Positions 1-10,046 of a stretch of DNA of 64,000 nucleotides are shown in pieces (position 1 is the stretch's first letter; every line of letters starts with the position of its first letter). Below the pieces are notes generated by a model. The model had not been told where the DNA came from. It searched no databases and was given only the letters and a program-made list of their open reading frames with translations. The translations under genes and the position numbers were made by a program. The stretch is from the NCBI RefSeq assembly GCF_963583255.1, contig NC_084819.1, positions 5,850,501 through 5,914,500 of the forward strand, in the 5' to 3' direction. This DNA is from Pyrus communis (lineage: Eukaryota > Streptophyta > Magnoliopsida > Rosales > Rosaceae).

Positions 1-110
1 GGGTAAAGTGAATAGTACCAGGATTGACTTTTTAGTGTAAAAATGTGGTTTTTCGTTAAAGTGAACAGTACCGTGGGCTTTTCGTTAAAACTCTCATTTT
101 TAAAACCATA
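1..110. repeat. Dispersed MITE-like repeat, cut by the window start
   Basis: The first ~100 bases match a second copy at about 35807-35905, sharing the blocks GGGTAAAGTGAATAGTACC-like, TTTTTAGTGTAAAAATGTG and CTTTTCGTTAAA-like. The two copies lie 36 kb apart in unrelated surroundings, so this is a dispersed repeat. No coding capacity is seen. The MITE class is inferred from its short size and the GTTTTAACG-like end seen at the other copy. Confidence 0.6.
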
Positions 111-777
111 CAAATCCTCATGAATAGCATTTTTAAGGGAGTTCAAAATAAATAAAATTCATAATTATTAATATACAAGTTTGAAAAAAATGTGAAAGCA
201 TATATAAACGTGCAAAGTTCCTCAACCTTGAAACACAATTCCTTTCATTGTGCATATCCTTGAACATTTGGTATTTTGTAATAATGTATTAATGTTTTTT
301 CATTAGGCTCTTATTTTGGAGTATGTAATACTTGAAAGACAAATGTTGTTTTTTCTTTATTTATTTATTTTTTTATGTTTTGAAGTAATGTTTATGTGAC
401 AATATGGTATGCATGTACTAATTTTATATTATGTTTTTCATTTTCATTATTTATTAATTTAAAATATATTTTCTTTAATGGGTAACAGGTCGGGTCATAT
501 TACTTGATAATATTAATGGGTCGATTTCAGGTCTGGTCATATTACCCGTTTACTTTAATGGGTATTACACGACACGATCTATTAAGATATTGAGTATGTC
601 ACGAAAATGAAACGAACACGGAAAACACAACACGAATGCCAGGTCTATGTGAAAGTCATTATGCTCCAGACATAATGATTATAGCTAAGGTGTAGGAAGC
701 TTTATGCTTTCGATTCCTGTGTGTAAAACTTCTCTTTGGGTGAAAACAATGCAAAACCAAGTTTTGGTTCCTCTGTT
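111..777. other. AT-rich non-coding stretch
   Basis: No gene is seen. Around 480-640 there are repeated phrases of the type GGTCATATTAC and ACACGACACGA, which are common in plant dispersed repeats, but I could not delimit an element. The bases just before 778 are the unique left flank of the repeat copy that follows. Confidence 0.4.
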
Positions 778-1253
778 TGAGAAAAAAAAAAAGGAAAGAG
801 ATTGGTTTCTATAGAAAGAAGAAAACTTGTTCTCTTTTCTCCATTTTTCATCTAGCATATTTCTTGTATAAGCCTGTTGTGTATGCTCTATCTTGATACT
901 AATTAAATCCAACAAAGAATGAGGACCCTCTGGGGGACTATCTGATGAGAAGTAAGCAGCTTGGCCACGGCGTGGCATCTCTCGGTCAGTGATTGGGCAC
1001 TGGAAGGACACGATGAGGGTTGGGAATTTAGCGTTTTGGGGGTTGGGAGGGAGCAGAGGTTGCAGTACTTTGTATTCGAAGGTTGAGAAAGATCAGAGAG
1101 TTTGAAGTCTTTGAGGAAGTGAGGTGACAGAGAGTAACGAACGGTTGAGATTTAATCTCAACTAAATCCAATGGTCGTTATTAATTCAACTATATATAAA
1201 ATTATATTAAAATATTTATCGGTTTGGTTCGGGATTACAGAACAAAGGCATAT
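778..1253. repeat. Direct repeat copy A flanking Copia-1
   Basis: This ~475 bp segment recurs at 6046-6520 with one substitution seen (near 1040) and a different poly-A length at its left edge (11 versus 9 A). It ends exactly where the Copia-1 LTR begins. An ORF on the minus strand (from 1011 leftward, first residues MSFQCPITDREM) is shared by both copies for about 78 codons, with a CT-rich leader upstream. It could be a first exon, but it matches no family I recognise, so I do not call a gene. Confidence 0.85.
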
Positions 1254-1434
1254 TGTAAGAAATTGATATGCAATTGATTTGTATTTACTCAAGAGGTGGA
1301 GCCACCAATTTATAGTTACAGAAGTATCCTAATATGGTTCTACAATCAAGCTAAGTCAACTACAAATAAGGAAACAAGTCATTTACAATATTGATAAATA
1401 CTACATTCCATTCTTAGCTTGATCTCCTTCAACA
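1254..1434 (-). repeat. Copia-1 3' LTR (181 bp)
   Basis: It runs from TGTAAGAAATTG to CTTCAACA on the plus strand, so it has TG..CA ends. The adjoining interior CTCCCCCTCAAGTTGG is the complement of a G-rich polypurine tract, as expected beside a 3' LTR on the minus strand. The stop codon of the RT-RNase H frame (1401) lies inside this LTR. Confidence 0.92.
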
Positions 1435-3143
1435 CTCCCCCTCAAGTTGGAGTGTATGTTTATAACACTCAACTTGCTAAGGAGAACTTCAAACTGTGTC
1501 GAGCTTAATGGCTTAGTGAACAAATCAGCCGGCTGGTTTTCAGTTCGAATATGAGTTGTCCTAATCATCCCTTGTTGAATCTTCTCTCGAACCAGGTGGC
1601 AATCTATCTCTATGTGTTTGGTTCTCTCATGAAACACCGGATTCGATGCTATGTGTATAGCCGCCTGATTGTCACAGAATAAAGTTACGGGCTGTGTGTG
1701 ATCAACTCCCAAATCCTTCAAAATATTCTTCAACCATGTGATCTCGCAGCAAGTGGTAGCCATCGAACGATACTCGGCTTCTGCACTTGAACGTGATACT
1801 GTCGTCTGTTTCTTAGTCTTCCAAGAAACCGGTGCTTGCCCAAGTAAAATGCAGTATCCCGTGATTGATCTCCTTGTGTCTTTGCAACGTGCCCAATCTG
1901 CATCACAGAATACCCGCAATTGAAGTGATCCTGTAGATGGGAGCAGAATACCTTGACCCGGTGTATGCTTAATATACTTAAGCACTTTATGGGCTGCTTC
2001 CAAATGCGGTTGCCGTGGCTTGTCCATAAACTGGCTTAGCACATGCACGGCGTAAGTCAGGTCCGGCCTAGTTATGGTCAAATATATCAATCTTCCAACC
2101 ATTCTTCTGTATGCCGAAGCATCATCTAATAACATTCCATTGGATTGTGTGAGTGATAAATTTTGTTCCATAGAGAACCGAGAAGGTTTGACCCCTAAGA
2201 ATCCAGCATCATCCAAAATCTCCAAGGCATATTTACGTTGGGACAAGCTGATTCCATGCCGTGACCTGGCAACTTCGATGCCAAGGAAATACTTCAGCTG
2301 TCCCAAATCCTTAAGCTTGAATTGGTTGGCTAAGAATAATTTCGTGTTCTCTATATCCTCCAAATTGTTCCCTGCCAATATAACATCATCAACATATACG
2401 AGTAATACCAGGAGGTTGCCTTGACGACTTCGGACGAACAGAGAGTAGTCGGATCGTGACTGTTGGAATCCCGCAGCTTTGAGGGCAGTAGACAGCTTGA
2501 TAAACCACTGCCTAGATGCCTGTTTTAAACCGTACAATGACTTGTGCAATTTACAGACTCGATGCTCCCCCTTTCGTCTGAAACCGGGAGGCAAAGACAT
2601 GAACACCTCCTCATTAAGATCACCATTCAAAAACGCGTTGTTCACATCCAATTGGTGGAGATGCCAGCCACGCAGAGAGGCCACACTAAGCAGGACACGG
2701 ACTGTCACCAGTTTGGCAACGGGAGCAAAAGTCTCCCGGTAATCAATTCCTTCAACTTGACTGTATCCCTTTGCCACTAAGCGGGCTTTGTAGCGTTCGA
2801 CCGTACCATCAGCCTTCAATTTCACCTTATACACCCACTTACAGCCGATCGGCCGTTTATGAGGTGGCAACGGCACCAAGCTCCAAGTCCCATTGGCCTG
2901 CAAGGCATCAATCTCAGATTTCATGGTGGCACGCCAGTGTGGATGTTGGACGGCCTGAGAGAAACTGGTAGGTTCTTTAAGGAGGGTAAGTGTAGCAAGA
3001 TATGTTTTGTGGGTGTGAGATATATGAGCATAAGACAAGGAATGAGAAAGTGGGTGAGCCGTACCTGAACAAGCGACCAAGTTCGTTGATGATGATGGTG
3101 CGGTCCTTGAAGGGAGGCTAGTCTCGAGTTGAAAGTCCTGCAA
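1401..3143 (-). CDS. Copia-1 reverse transcriptase-RNase H region
   Basis: This open frame of 580 residues encodes the C-terminal half of the copia polyprotein. The first ~60 residues are linker. The RVT_2-type reverse transcriptase begins around residue 75 (GCKWVYKVK, then [13 protein letters not shown]) and carries the catalytic YVDD motif within [16 protein letters not shown]. The RNase H part follows with [20 protein letters not shown] and [12 protein letters not shown]. The domains look complete and the conserved residues are present, consistent with the near-identical LTRs. It would normally be released from a gag-pol polyprotein. Here it lies in a different frame from integrase, so a frameshift separates them. 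It acts in retrotransposon cDNA synthesis in virus-like particles (family knowledge). Confidence 0.93.
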   Translation of the reverse strand: MQDFQLETSLPSRTAPSSSTNLVACSGTAHPLSHSLSYAHISHTHKTYLATLTLLKEPTSFSQAVQHPHWRATMKSEIDALQANGTWSLVPLPPHKRPIGCKWVYKVKLKADGTVERYKARLVAKGYSQVEGIDYRETFAPVAKLVTVRVLLSVASLRGWHLHQLDVNNAFLNGDLNEEVFMSLPPGFRRKGEHRVCKLHKSLYGLKQASRQWFIKLSTALKAAGFQQSRSDYSLFVRSRQGNLLVLLVYVDDVILAGNNLEDIENTKLFLANQFKLKDLGQLKYFLGIEVARSRHGISLSQRKYALEILDDAGFLGVKPSRFSMEQNLSLTQSNGMLLDDASAYRRMVGRLIYLTITRPDLTYAVHVLSQFMDKPRQPHLEAAHKVLKYIKHTPGQGILLPSTGSLQLRVFCDADWARCKDTRRSITGYCILLGQAPVSWKTKKQTTVSRSSAEAEYRSMATTCCEITWLKNILKDLGVDHTQPVTLFCDNQAAIHIASNPVFHERTKHIEIDCHLVREKIQQGMIRTTHIRTENQPADLFTKPLSSTQFEVLLSKLSVINIHSNLRGSVEGDQAKNGM

Positions 3144-4207
3144 ATAGGCAGGCGGCCGAGTGGAGCGACTGCCGCGGCGCGGAGCTGGGGTGAAAGGTTG
3201 GGTGGGGGGGGGGGGGACGGAGCAGGGAGGTCGACAATGGGGGAAAGGGGTAAAGGGGACGTGGGTGGAGAGGTGGGTGTGGTGGGTGTGGTGGGGGAAG
3301 AGACAGGGGAAGGTAAGGGTAAATCCGTAGGTGGATTGAGTGAAGGGGACTCGGGTGGGCCAGTGGGTAGAGGTGGCCCAACAATAGGGGAAGGCAGGTC
3401 CATGTCGAAATGGGAAGTGGGTAAAGTGGGCGGATTAGTAGATGCAGCGGAGGAGTGAGGAAGTAAGAAAGGAAAGGTATTTTCAAAGAAACTCACATCA
3501 CGAGAAATAAGGACCTTTTGTTGACTAAGATCGAAAACGCGATATCCTTTTTGACCATGGGGATATCCCAGAAAAATGCACCGAGAGGCTTTTGGATCAA
3601 ATTTAGAACGATTTTGGGTATGGGTACAAGTAAAACATAAGCAACCAAAAACACGTAAATGGGAATAATTTGGGGAGCGGTTAAATAATTTCTCATATGG
3701 GGTTTTGCCACCAAGGAGAGGAGTAGGGGTTCGATTTATGAGATAGGCGGATGTGAGAATGGCGTCCCCCAAAAAACGAGGTGGAAGTCCGGCCTGGATA
3801 AGCAAGGCACGCGCCATATTTAACAGGTGTCTATGTTTTCTTTCAGCAACCCCATTTTGTTGTGGAGTGTTGACACAACTAGTTTGATGGATTATCCCTT
3901 TATCCGCATAGAAGTTCCCAAGTTTGAATTCAGGGCCATTGTCACTACGTATGATCTTAATTGAAGAATCAAATTGGGTGGCAATCAAATTGATGAAATT
4001 AACTAGAAGAGTCCTAGCATCAGACTTGTGTTTCATAAGGTAAATCCAAGTGCATCGAGTGTAGTCGTCAACAATAGTAAGAAAATATTTGGCACCCGAA
4101 ATGGAAGCAATTTTATAACCACCCCATATATCAATATGAATTAAATCAAAACAAGAATGAGTAGTAATTGAACTTGAAGGAAAAGGAAGTTTGGTTTGTT
4201 TAGCCAA
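2921..4207 (-). CDS. Copia-1 integrase region
   Basis: The 428-residue frame holds the rve integrase core. The three acidic catalytic positions are visible in order: D in [10 protein letters not shown] in [10 protein letters not shown] and E in [11 protein letters not shown]. The frame also covers the following linker and a low-complexity Pro/Ser/Thr region (residues ~255-340), then runs out of frame before RT. Upstream, 4208-4348 is open in the same frame and encodes the zinc-binding pre-integrase segment ([12 protein letters not shown]), so only the TGA at 4349-4351 separates it from gag-protease. The methionine at 4207 is therefore not a natural start. The role is insertion of cDNA into the chromosome. 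Confidence 0.9.
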   Translation of the reverse strand: MAKQTKLPFPSSSITTHSCFDLIHIDIWGGYKIASISGAKYFLTIVDDYTRCTWIYLMKHKSDARTLLVNFINLIATQFDSSIKIIRSDNGPEFKLGNFYADKGIIHQTSCVNTPQQNGVAERKHRHLLNMARALLIQAGLPPRFLGDAILTSAYLINRTPTPLLGGKTPYEKLFNRSPNYSHLRVFGCLCFTCTHTQNRSKFDPKASRCIFLGYPHGQKGYRVFDLSQQKVLISRDVSFFENTFPFLLPHSSAASTNPPTLPTSHFDMDLPSPIVGPPLPTGPPESPSLNPPTDLPLPSPVSSPTTPTTPTSPPTSPLPLSPIVDLPAPSPPPPPNLSPQLRAAAVAPLGRLPICRTFNSRLASLQGPHHHHQRTWSLVQVRLTHFLIPCLMLIYLTPTKHILLHLPSLKNLPVSLRPSNIHTGVPP

Positions 4208-4348
4208 AGGACAAATTGCACACTTGTCAGTATCACAAGAGGCTTGTTTAAAATTGGAAAAAGAGAATAATGGAAGAACTCTGGAAGATGGGTGTCCAAG
4301 ACGTTGGTGCCAAAGGGTTGGGTTGGATTTTTGTGCCTGATTGCATGT

Positions 4349-5824
4349 TCATTTCTTGGTGTGATCGAGATAGTAGAGGCCCTCCCGTTCAATTCCCGTC
4401 CCAATCATCATTCCCGAACGTAGGTCCTGTATAATACAAAATTGGTTCAAAAAGATGGTTATACAAGATGAATTGGCTAACTTGCTAATTGAAATTAAAT
4501 TCAATTTGAAATATGGGACACACAAAACGTTCTCAAGGATGAGATTGGGGGACAAGATGACTTTGCCAATGTGGGTCACTTGGGCCACAGATCCATTTGG
4601 CATTTCTACAGTGTGATTAGTGATCGGCCTTGAAGTAGAAAACAGGTTGGGATCATAGATCATATGGTCCGTGCAGCCACTGTCCAAAATCCAAGTAATC
4701 TGTTTGCCATTAGAGTTGAGTGAAAAAGCTTTACCTGAAAGTTCTTCATGGGTTGTGGAATTACCAACATGATTAGCGGAGGAAGACTTGGTTTGCAGCA
4801 CACTCAATATTTGTTTGCATTCTTCAGCAGTGAATGGGAATTTCATCTCCTTCCTCTCCGTCAGACATGTTGCTGCTTGGTTCCCTTTGGAAATCACGAT
4901 ACCATGATCAGCCTCAGCCTCAGCCGCTGCCTTCTTCTTGCGGCAATAGTCGGCCGTATGACCCTTCCATCCGCAAAATGCACATTTTAGGTGTGCACGG
5001 CAATTCTTGGCAGTGTGGTTTGTTTTGTTGCACTTGGTGCACTTCAACTCACCCTTTTCTCCTTCGGTTTCACGGCTAGATCTCCTCACGGCAAACACGG
5101 CCGCATCTAGTTGTGCCTGAGCTTTATTCGCTGTTACTTCCGATTGTTTTTCATGTCGTAGTACAAGAGAGTAGGCTTTGTTCACGGTTGGTAAAGGATC
5201 TTGCAGTAAAGTGTTGCTACGAACACTTGCATATGATTCATTGAGACCCATAAGAAACTTCATGGTCTTTTGCGTGTCCAAGTATGCAGCCACTTCCTTG
5301 ACCGATCCATAGGTGCAGATCGGGAAGGTGCACAAAGCATCACGTTCGTCCCATAGTCCCTTCAATTTCGTGAAGTAAGATCCCACAGACATACTTCCCT
5401 GCACACAATCATGAATTTCATTCTCGATATTGAACAGTTGAACCACGTTCACATGTGAGAATCTCTCCTGCAATTCCAGCCACATCTGCCTAGCATTCTT
5501 GCAATTAATCACGCTGTTGGCGATGTCTTTCGACATCGACCCTAGCAGCCAAGTTTGGACCAAGTTATTGCAGCGATTCCACTGCTGCCATTCAGTTGGA
5601 TCCTGTCCATTCGGCTCCACGATCGAACCGTCCACGAGTCCGATTTTGTTCTTGACCGTTAAGGCCATAGTCATGGATTGTCTCCATGTGCTGTAATTAT
5701 CTTCGACCAAGGGCTGCGGCACAAGGATAGCACCGGGTTGGTCTGAATGATGAAGGTATAGTTGGTGATTGGGATTATCCCACTTGGTTCCCGAAGCCGT
5801 GCCTGATGGTTTGTTCTCTGCCAT
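4349..5824 (-). CDS. Copia-1 gag-protease region
   Basis: The 491-residue frame starts at MAENKPSG, about 40 bases inside the PBS, which fits a gag start. Residues ~30-240 form a UBN2-type capsid/gag region (NYSTWRQSMTMAL, then MWLELQERFS). Two CCHC zinc knuckles follow at residues ~262-275 and ~281-294 (both C-X2-C-X4-H-X4-C). The aspartic protease begins near residue 376 with the active site WILDSGCTDHM. The frame stops at TGA 4349-4351 directly before the pre-integrase segment. In copia elements gag and pol are usually one frame, so I read this as a disabling stop, although regulated readthrough cannot be excluded. Confidence 0.92.
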   Translation of the reverse strand: MAENKPSGTASGTKWDNPNHQLYLHHSDQPGAILVPQPLVEDNYSTWRQSMTMALTVKNKIGLVDGSIVEPNGQDPTEWQQWNRCNNLVQTWLLGSMSKDIANSVINCKNARQMWLELQERFSHVNVVQLFNIENEIHDCVQGSMSVGSYFTKLKGLWDERDALCTFPICTYGSVKEVAAYLDTQKTMKFLMGLNESYASVRSNTLLQDPLPTVNKAYSLVLRHEKQSEVTANKAQAQLDAAVFAVRRSSRETEGEKGELKCTKCNKTNHTAKNCRAHLKCAFCGWKGHTADYCRKKKAAAEAEADHGIVISKGNQAATCLTERKEMKFPFTAEECKQILSVLQTKSSSANHVGNSTTHEELSGKAFSLNSNGKQITWILDSGCTDHMIYDPNLFSTSRPITNHTVEMPNGSVAQVTHIGKVILSPNLILENVLCVPYFKLNLISISKLANSSCITIFLNQFCIIQDLRSGMMIGTGIEREGLYYLDHTKK

Positions 5825-5863
5825 GGAGGTCGGCTAGGGTTTTGTTGTGTTGCCCAGATCAAT

Positions 5864-5875
5864 GCTCTAGTACCA
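5864..5875 (-). other. Copia-1 primer binding site
   Basis: On the minus strand TGGTACTAGAGC abuts the 5' LTR. It resembles the usual plant initiator-methionine tRNA complement TGGTATCAGAGC with two differences. Confidence 0.8.
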
Positions 5876-6045
5876 TGTAAGAAATTGATATGCAATTGAT
5901 TTGTATTTACTCAAGAGGTGGAGCCACCAATTTATAGTTACAGAAGTATCCTAATATGGTTCCTACAATCAAGCTAAGTCAACTACAAATAAGGAAACAA
6001 GTCATTTACAATATTGATAAATACTACATTCCATTCTTAGCTTGA
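5876..6045 (-). repeat. Copia-1 5' LTR, outer end truncated
   Basis: It matches the 3' LTR from TGTAAGAAATTG to TTAGCTTGA but lacks the terminal ~13 bases present at 1422-1434. It runs straight into GAGAAAAAAAAA of repeat copy B. The junction falls in a CTTGAG/TTTGAG microhomology. Confidence 0.9.
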
Positions 6046-6520
6046 GAAAAAAAAAGGAAAGAGATTGGTTTCTATAGAAAGAAGAAAACTTGTTCTCTTT
6101 TCTCCATTTTTCATCTAGCATATTTCTTGTATAAGCCTGTTGTGTATGCTCTATCTTGATACTAATTAAATCCAACAAAGAATGAGGACCCTCTGGGGGA
6201 CTATCTGATGAGAAGTAAGCAGCTTGGCCACGGCGTGGCATCTCTCGGTCAGTGATTGGGCACTGGAAGGACACGATGAGGGTTGGGAATTTAGCGTTTT
6301 GGGGTTTGGGAGGGAGCAGAGGTTGCAGTACTTTGTATTCGAAGGTTGAGAAAGATCAGAGAGTTTGAAGTCTTTGAGGAAGTGAGGTGACAGAGAGTAA
6401 CGAACGGTTGAGATTTAATCTCAACTAAATCCAATGGTCGTTATTAATTCAACTATATATAAAATTATATTAAAATATTTATCGGTTTGGTTCGGGATTA
6501 CAGAACAAAGGCATATGAGA
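6046..6520. repeat. Direct repeat copy B with the unoccupied target site
   Basis: Same sequence as 778-1253. At its right end the text AAAGGCATAT continues into GAGATCTTAG, that is, the target site without an insertion. Copy A is interrupted at exactly this point by the Copia-1 LTR. Confidence 0.85.
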
Positions 6521-7903
6521 TCTTAGATCCCGTATCGAACTTTTCGGGATCATGTACCAAACGGTTCGGGACGTTTTTGGTTCTCTCCCCATTTTGCTCA
6601 CATTGTTTTCCCCAAAATCCTCTATTTCCCCTCGTTTTCTTTTGCCCCAAAATCCCTTGTGTCCTAGTTCGTACGATGGCCAATTCCGCCAGTAGTCTAA
6701 GTAAGTGGTGTGAGGGAGAAGGCTCTGGAAAAAGGAAGGTAAAGATTACGCATATATGTGGTAGAAGATGACGGGCACAAGCGAATCAACTTGGATGATT
6801 TCAGGGAATCTGAGTAGGAGTCGAACACTGAACTTGAGCACGATATTGGGTATGTATTGCGGAACAAATGTCCTACGGCCGAGTAGGGGTCTTGAAAGAA
6901 GGTGCTGAAGGATGGGAGTTAATATATTAGTAATTACTTTTGTTATATAATATATTATAATGTTTAATTTTAAATTATTTTTTGCATAAAAGGAAGGGTA
7001 TATTATTGATGAAATGGAGCCGAACCTAATGAGTTTTGTGGACGATATATTCAAGAGGCATTAACGGCAGTTGAAGTATGACGTAGCCCGATATAGAGAA
7101 GCACCACCACTAGAGTAGTGTTATTTATTTATTTATTTATTTATTTTTGATGTTATGGATGAATAAATTAGTTTTATAATTATTTATTTATTGGACGGTG
7201 CTATCCATACACCCCTTTTTGTTTCTATACACTCCCTTTTAATTTTATAAAAGATATGTGTGTATAGCACCACACTATACTTTTCACTCCCACTCCTCGA
7301 AGAATTGGGAATTGATTAAACCAAGAGTCAGTGTGGCAATTTAATTAGTTACTAGAAAACTTGAGCACATCTCATCTCATATTTGTTTGACATGTTCGGC
7401 TGACAAAAATAATTAAAGAAATGCAGAATGAGTAAGTGCGAAAATGGTAAAGCACAGATGAGAGGATGGGGTATGGAGTCGGCGGTCGAACGGTAGCGTA
7501 ACCGTAGCCACTTATGTTAGAATCCAAAACTAAAAATTCCCAAAGCATTTAAGGCACAAAATACAAACAAACTGCGACAATATAAGAAACAAAAACAACA
7601 TTGATCTTCTTCCATATCCCATCAATTGGTAGACAATAAATAAGACAAATTAATCCCACTAAACAATGTCATAGGCAACAAAGTAACAACAATGCTTTCC
7701 CATTTGAAACGTAATTAAACAATTGTAAATGAAATTAAGCATGTTACTTCCACAAGAATCTGTGAAAAGAAATAAACATTGCTTCTATGAATATCCCTTC
7801 TTAAAAGAAATCTCAATGTCATTTACAATAGAATTGCTTATCTTTCTGAAGGAGGAAACAAAATTGTATTAAATTTCCCATAACAATTGGTCAATGCTTA
7901 CAG
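6521..7903. other. Intergenic stretch between Copia-1 and the MATE gene
   Basis: I see no intact gene. A short open frame at 6676-6771 (MANSASSLSKWCEGEG) followed by possible coding near 7010-7080 (DEMEPNLMSFVDDIFK) could be a decayed zinc-finger-type gene, but the cysteine pattern is incomplete. A (TTTA)n run lies at about 7120-7145. The stretch from ~7500 leads into the 3' end of the MATE gene. Confidence 0.35.
7198..7271. repeat. Small inverted-repeat element, MITE-like
   Basis: GGTGCTATCCATACAC at the left is mirrored by GTGTGTATAGCACC at the right, giving a ~74 bp hairpin-capable unit. No coding capacity. The MITE assignment is inferred from structure only. Confidence 0.45.
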
Positions 7904-9430
7904 TCACACCAGTGGTAAATTGTTGCATTCTTCTGTGTTATCAAATGAACTCAAAGATTCACTAGCTTTATCAAAATCTTGAAAATCATCATCATCAATG
8001 GTAAAAGTTCCTGTGAGCTCCTTGGCTCTCTGGGCTTGAAGATCCCAATTGGTTCTAAACAAAGCAAACAACATGGTCAAAACACATGAGCCTTGGGCTG
8101 CCAGAAGACCAAGCCAAAGACCTCTAAAATCAAACTGTTCATAAAAACTCAACCACACAGCAACAGGCATTCCCACAAGATAAAAGCAACCCAAATTTAT
8201 GTTTGCTCCCAATTTTGGCCTGGCAGTTCCCCTCAAAACACCACAACCTGTAGTTTGTGGGCAGTTTCCGAGCTCGCATAGGCCGATAATTGGCAACACC
8301 ATTGATGTCAATGCAATAATCTCCGAGTCTTTGGTGAACATGCTGGCCCAAATGTTCCTCACAGTCACAGCAAACAACAATGCTGAAAATCCCAATATGA
8401 AGCTATAAGATAGGCCTACAATTGTTGCAAGTCTTGCTCTTTTGGGGCGGTTAGCACCAAGCTCATTTCCCACCCTTGTTGACACACCAAAGCTTAAGGA
8501 AGATGGGAAAATGTATATCAAAGCTGTGGTTTGGATCAGAATTCCCATTGAAGCAACAGTTGCTTGAGGGTTAAGCAACAAACCACATAGCAAAATCATG
8601 ATCTCATACCACCACCATTCTAAACAAACCGATATGCAACTCGGAATGGCCAAATTCATTAAATTTTTCCACCCTGCGAAGCACTCGTTGGAAAAACCAC
8701 CCCATGTTCTCTTGTACACACCAGAGATTGCAATGTAAGCTATCAATGATCCAACGAGGTTGACATTAGTCCAAACCCCGCTTAGTGCCACGCCTTTGAT
8801 CCCAAGATTGAGAACATGAACAAGAAGGTAATTGATGGGAATGTGAAGAAGAATAGCCAAAGCTGCACAGAATGTGAGAGGCATGGTTATGGATTGAGTT
8901 CGGAGATAAATTCGCAAAGGGTGCAAAAGGCTTTGAGCAATGAGGTCAGGAAGAGAGTAAAGAATGTAAGAATGAGCCTCAGTTGCAATCTCACCTTGTT
9001 GGCCACAAAAAAGCAAAATCGTTTTCATGTTGAACCACAGAAATGCAATTGGGATTGAAGTTAAGAGAAGAAGAATAACTGTTCTCTGCAGGGTTAGGCC
9101 TAAAAGTTTGAATTTTTTGGCTCCGTAAGCTTGGCCGCAAATGGGTTCCATCCCCATGGCAAGGCCAGAGAGAACAGAATAACCTGTGATGTTGGCAAAT
9201 CCTATGGCAAGCGAGCCACCAGCCAATGAAAGCTCGCCGAGGTGGCCTAGGAAGAGCATGGAGATCATTGAGCGAGAGTAGAGTAATAGACCCGTCAATA
9301 CCATTGGGAAAGCTATGTTGGCTATGCATTTGGCTTCTGTGAGAGCCAAAGATAGATGGGTTTTGTGGGGATTCTGGTTGGATTGCTCAAGTTTTGGGCT
9401 TTCTGGGATCAAAGGAGCTAACTTGTCCAT
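7904..9430 (-). CDS. MATE efflux transporter (DETOXIFICATION family, DTX48-DTX56-like clade)
   Basis: A single uninterrupted exon encodes 508 residues from MDKLAPLIPES, a usual length for plant MATE proteins. About twelve hydrophobic segments in two halves are visible. Family landmarks include SRSMISMLFLGHLGELSLAG near the start, GMEPICGQAYGAKK after the second helix, LEWWWYEIMILLCGLL at the domain boundary, STRVGNELGANRPKRAR, and CGVLRGTARPK. The tail is acidic and probably cytosolic. Lack of introns and these motifs fit the plant clade holding DTX48-DTX56, whose members export organic compounds or hormones by H+ antiport. The substrate here is unknown. An in-frame ATG at 9493 would add 21 residues of Ser-Leu repeat encoded by the (CT)n tract. 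I prefer 9430 because it gives the normal N terminus. Confidence 0.95.
   Translation of the reverse strand: MDKLAPLIPESPKLEQSNQNPHKTHLSLALTEAKCIANIAFPMVLTGLLLYSRSMISMLFLGHLGELSLAGGSLAIGFANITGYSVLSGLAMGMEPICGQAYGAKKFKLLGLTLQRTVILLLLTSIPIAFLWFNMKTILLFCGQQGEIATEAHSYILYSLPDLIAQSLLHPLRIYLRTQSITMPLTFCAALAILLHIPINYLLVHVLNLGIKGVALSGVWTNVNLVGSLIAYIAISGVYKRTWGGFSNECFAGWKNLMNLAIPSCISVCLEWWWYEIMILLCGLLLNPQATVASMGILIQTTALIYIFPSSLSFGVSTRVGNELGANRPKRARLATIVGLSYSFILGFSALLFAVTVRNIWASMFTKDSEIIALTSMVLPIIGLCELGNCPQTTGCGVLRGTARPKLGANINLGCFYLVGMPVAVWLSFYEQFDFRGLWLGLLAAQGSCVLTMLFALFRTNWDLQAQRAKELTGTFTIDDDDFQDFDKASESLSSFDNTEECNNLPLV

Positions 9431-9433
<3 letters not shown>

Positions 9434-9484
<51 letters not shown>
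9434..9484. repeat. (GA/CT)n microsatellite in the MATE 5' leader
   Basis: About 25 uninterrupted GA units end four bases upstream of the preferred start codon of the MATE gene. On the coding strand this is a CT-rich leader, a common feature of plant 5' UTRs. Because the unit is two bases long, length changes move the upstream ATG at 9493 in and out of frame. Confidence 0.95.
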
Positions 9485-9490
<6 letters not shown>

Positions 9491-9532
9491 CAATTGGGTA
9501 TGTGCACAAGTGTGTATGGGATTTAAAGGGAA

Positions 9533-9542
9533 GGTTTATAGG
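9533..9542 (-). promoter_or_regulatory. Candidate TATA box of the MATE gene
   Basis: On the minus strand CCTATAAACC lies about 105 bases upstream of the preferred ATG. It would place transcription start near 9505 and put the CT tract in the 5' UTR. Position and sequence fit, but no transcript evidence is available. Confidence 0.5.
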
Positions 9543-9980
9543 AATGAAAAGAAAACAAAAACTCAAGACTTTTGGACGGCCATTGTGGAAAAAAAAAAAA
9601 TGAAAAAGAAATAGAGAGAGACTTCGGCGCTTATTATACAGAGCAATTTCTGAATTTCTTGGGAGTTTCAAGCGTCTTTTTATGACCAAAGCTTGATGAC
9701 AATGCTGGGGGGTCTGCAGGCTCAATAGGGATATTATTCAGTTGCCAATTCCAAATGGACCGCAAGAAGTGAATGCATGCTGACCTCAATTAAAGGCTTA
9801 ATTTTTTGTCTAACTTATTACTACGAGTCATACTTACTATTAAGTTTTTTTTTTTCTTTGTCAATTTATTAATACTTAATGGTGCTGTTTAAGAGGCATG
9901 AAGAACGTTTCCAGTTTAGGATTCTTCTCGTCAAGACAAAATTTAGGTCGGACGGTTTTCTGCCCCTTTTTAAAGAGAGG

Positions 9981-10046
<66 letters not shown>

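Larger units (their letters stand above)
1254..6045 (-). mobile_element. Copia-1: near-complete Ty1/copia LTR retrotransposon
   Basis: The element reads on the minus strand as 5' LTR (5876-6045), initiator-Met-tRNA-type PBS (5864-5875), gag-protease, integrase, RT-RNase H, a polypurine tract just right of 1434, and 3' LTR (1254-1434). The order PR-IN-RT-RH defines Ty1/copia. The two short LTRs differ by a single one-base indel near 1342/5960 over their shared length, so the copy is young. Coding is interrupted by one in-frame TGA (4349-4351) and one frame change between IN and RT (about 2921-3143). The 5' LTR lacks its outermost ~13 bases, which are replaced by copy B of the flanking repeat, so the right end is not a clean integration end. 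Confidence 0.95.

Noticed and set aside
685..1011. Minus-strand frame starting MSFQCPITDREM, repeated at 6002-6274
   Set aside because: No recognised family. The frame ends differ between copies because it runs into unrelated flanks. It could be an exon but evidence is too thin for a gene call.
6487..6771. Possible zinc-finger-type gene (SLSKWCEGEGSGKRK)
   Set aside because: Only two cysteines fit and the frame stops soon. A GRF-type finger needs more cysteine and histidine positions.
7904..9493. Full 529-residue version of the MATE protein
   Set aside because: The extra 21 residues are Ser-Leu repeats from the CT tract. Related proteins start close to the next methionine, so 9430 is preferred.
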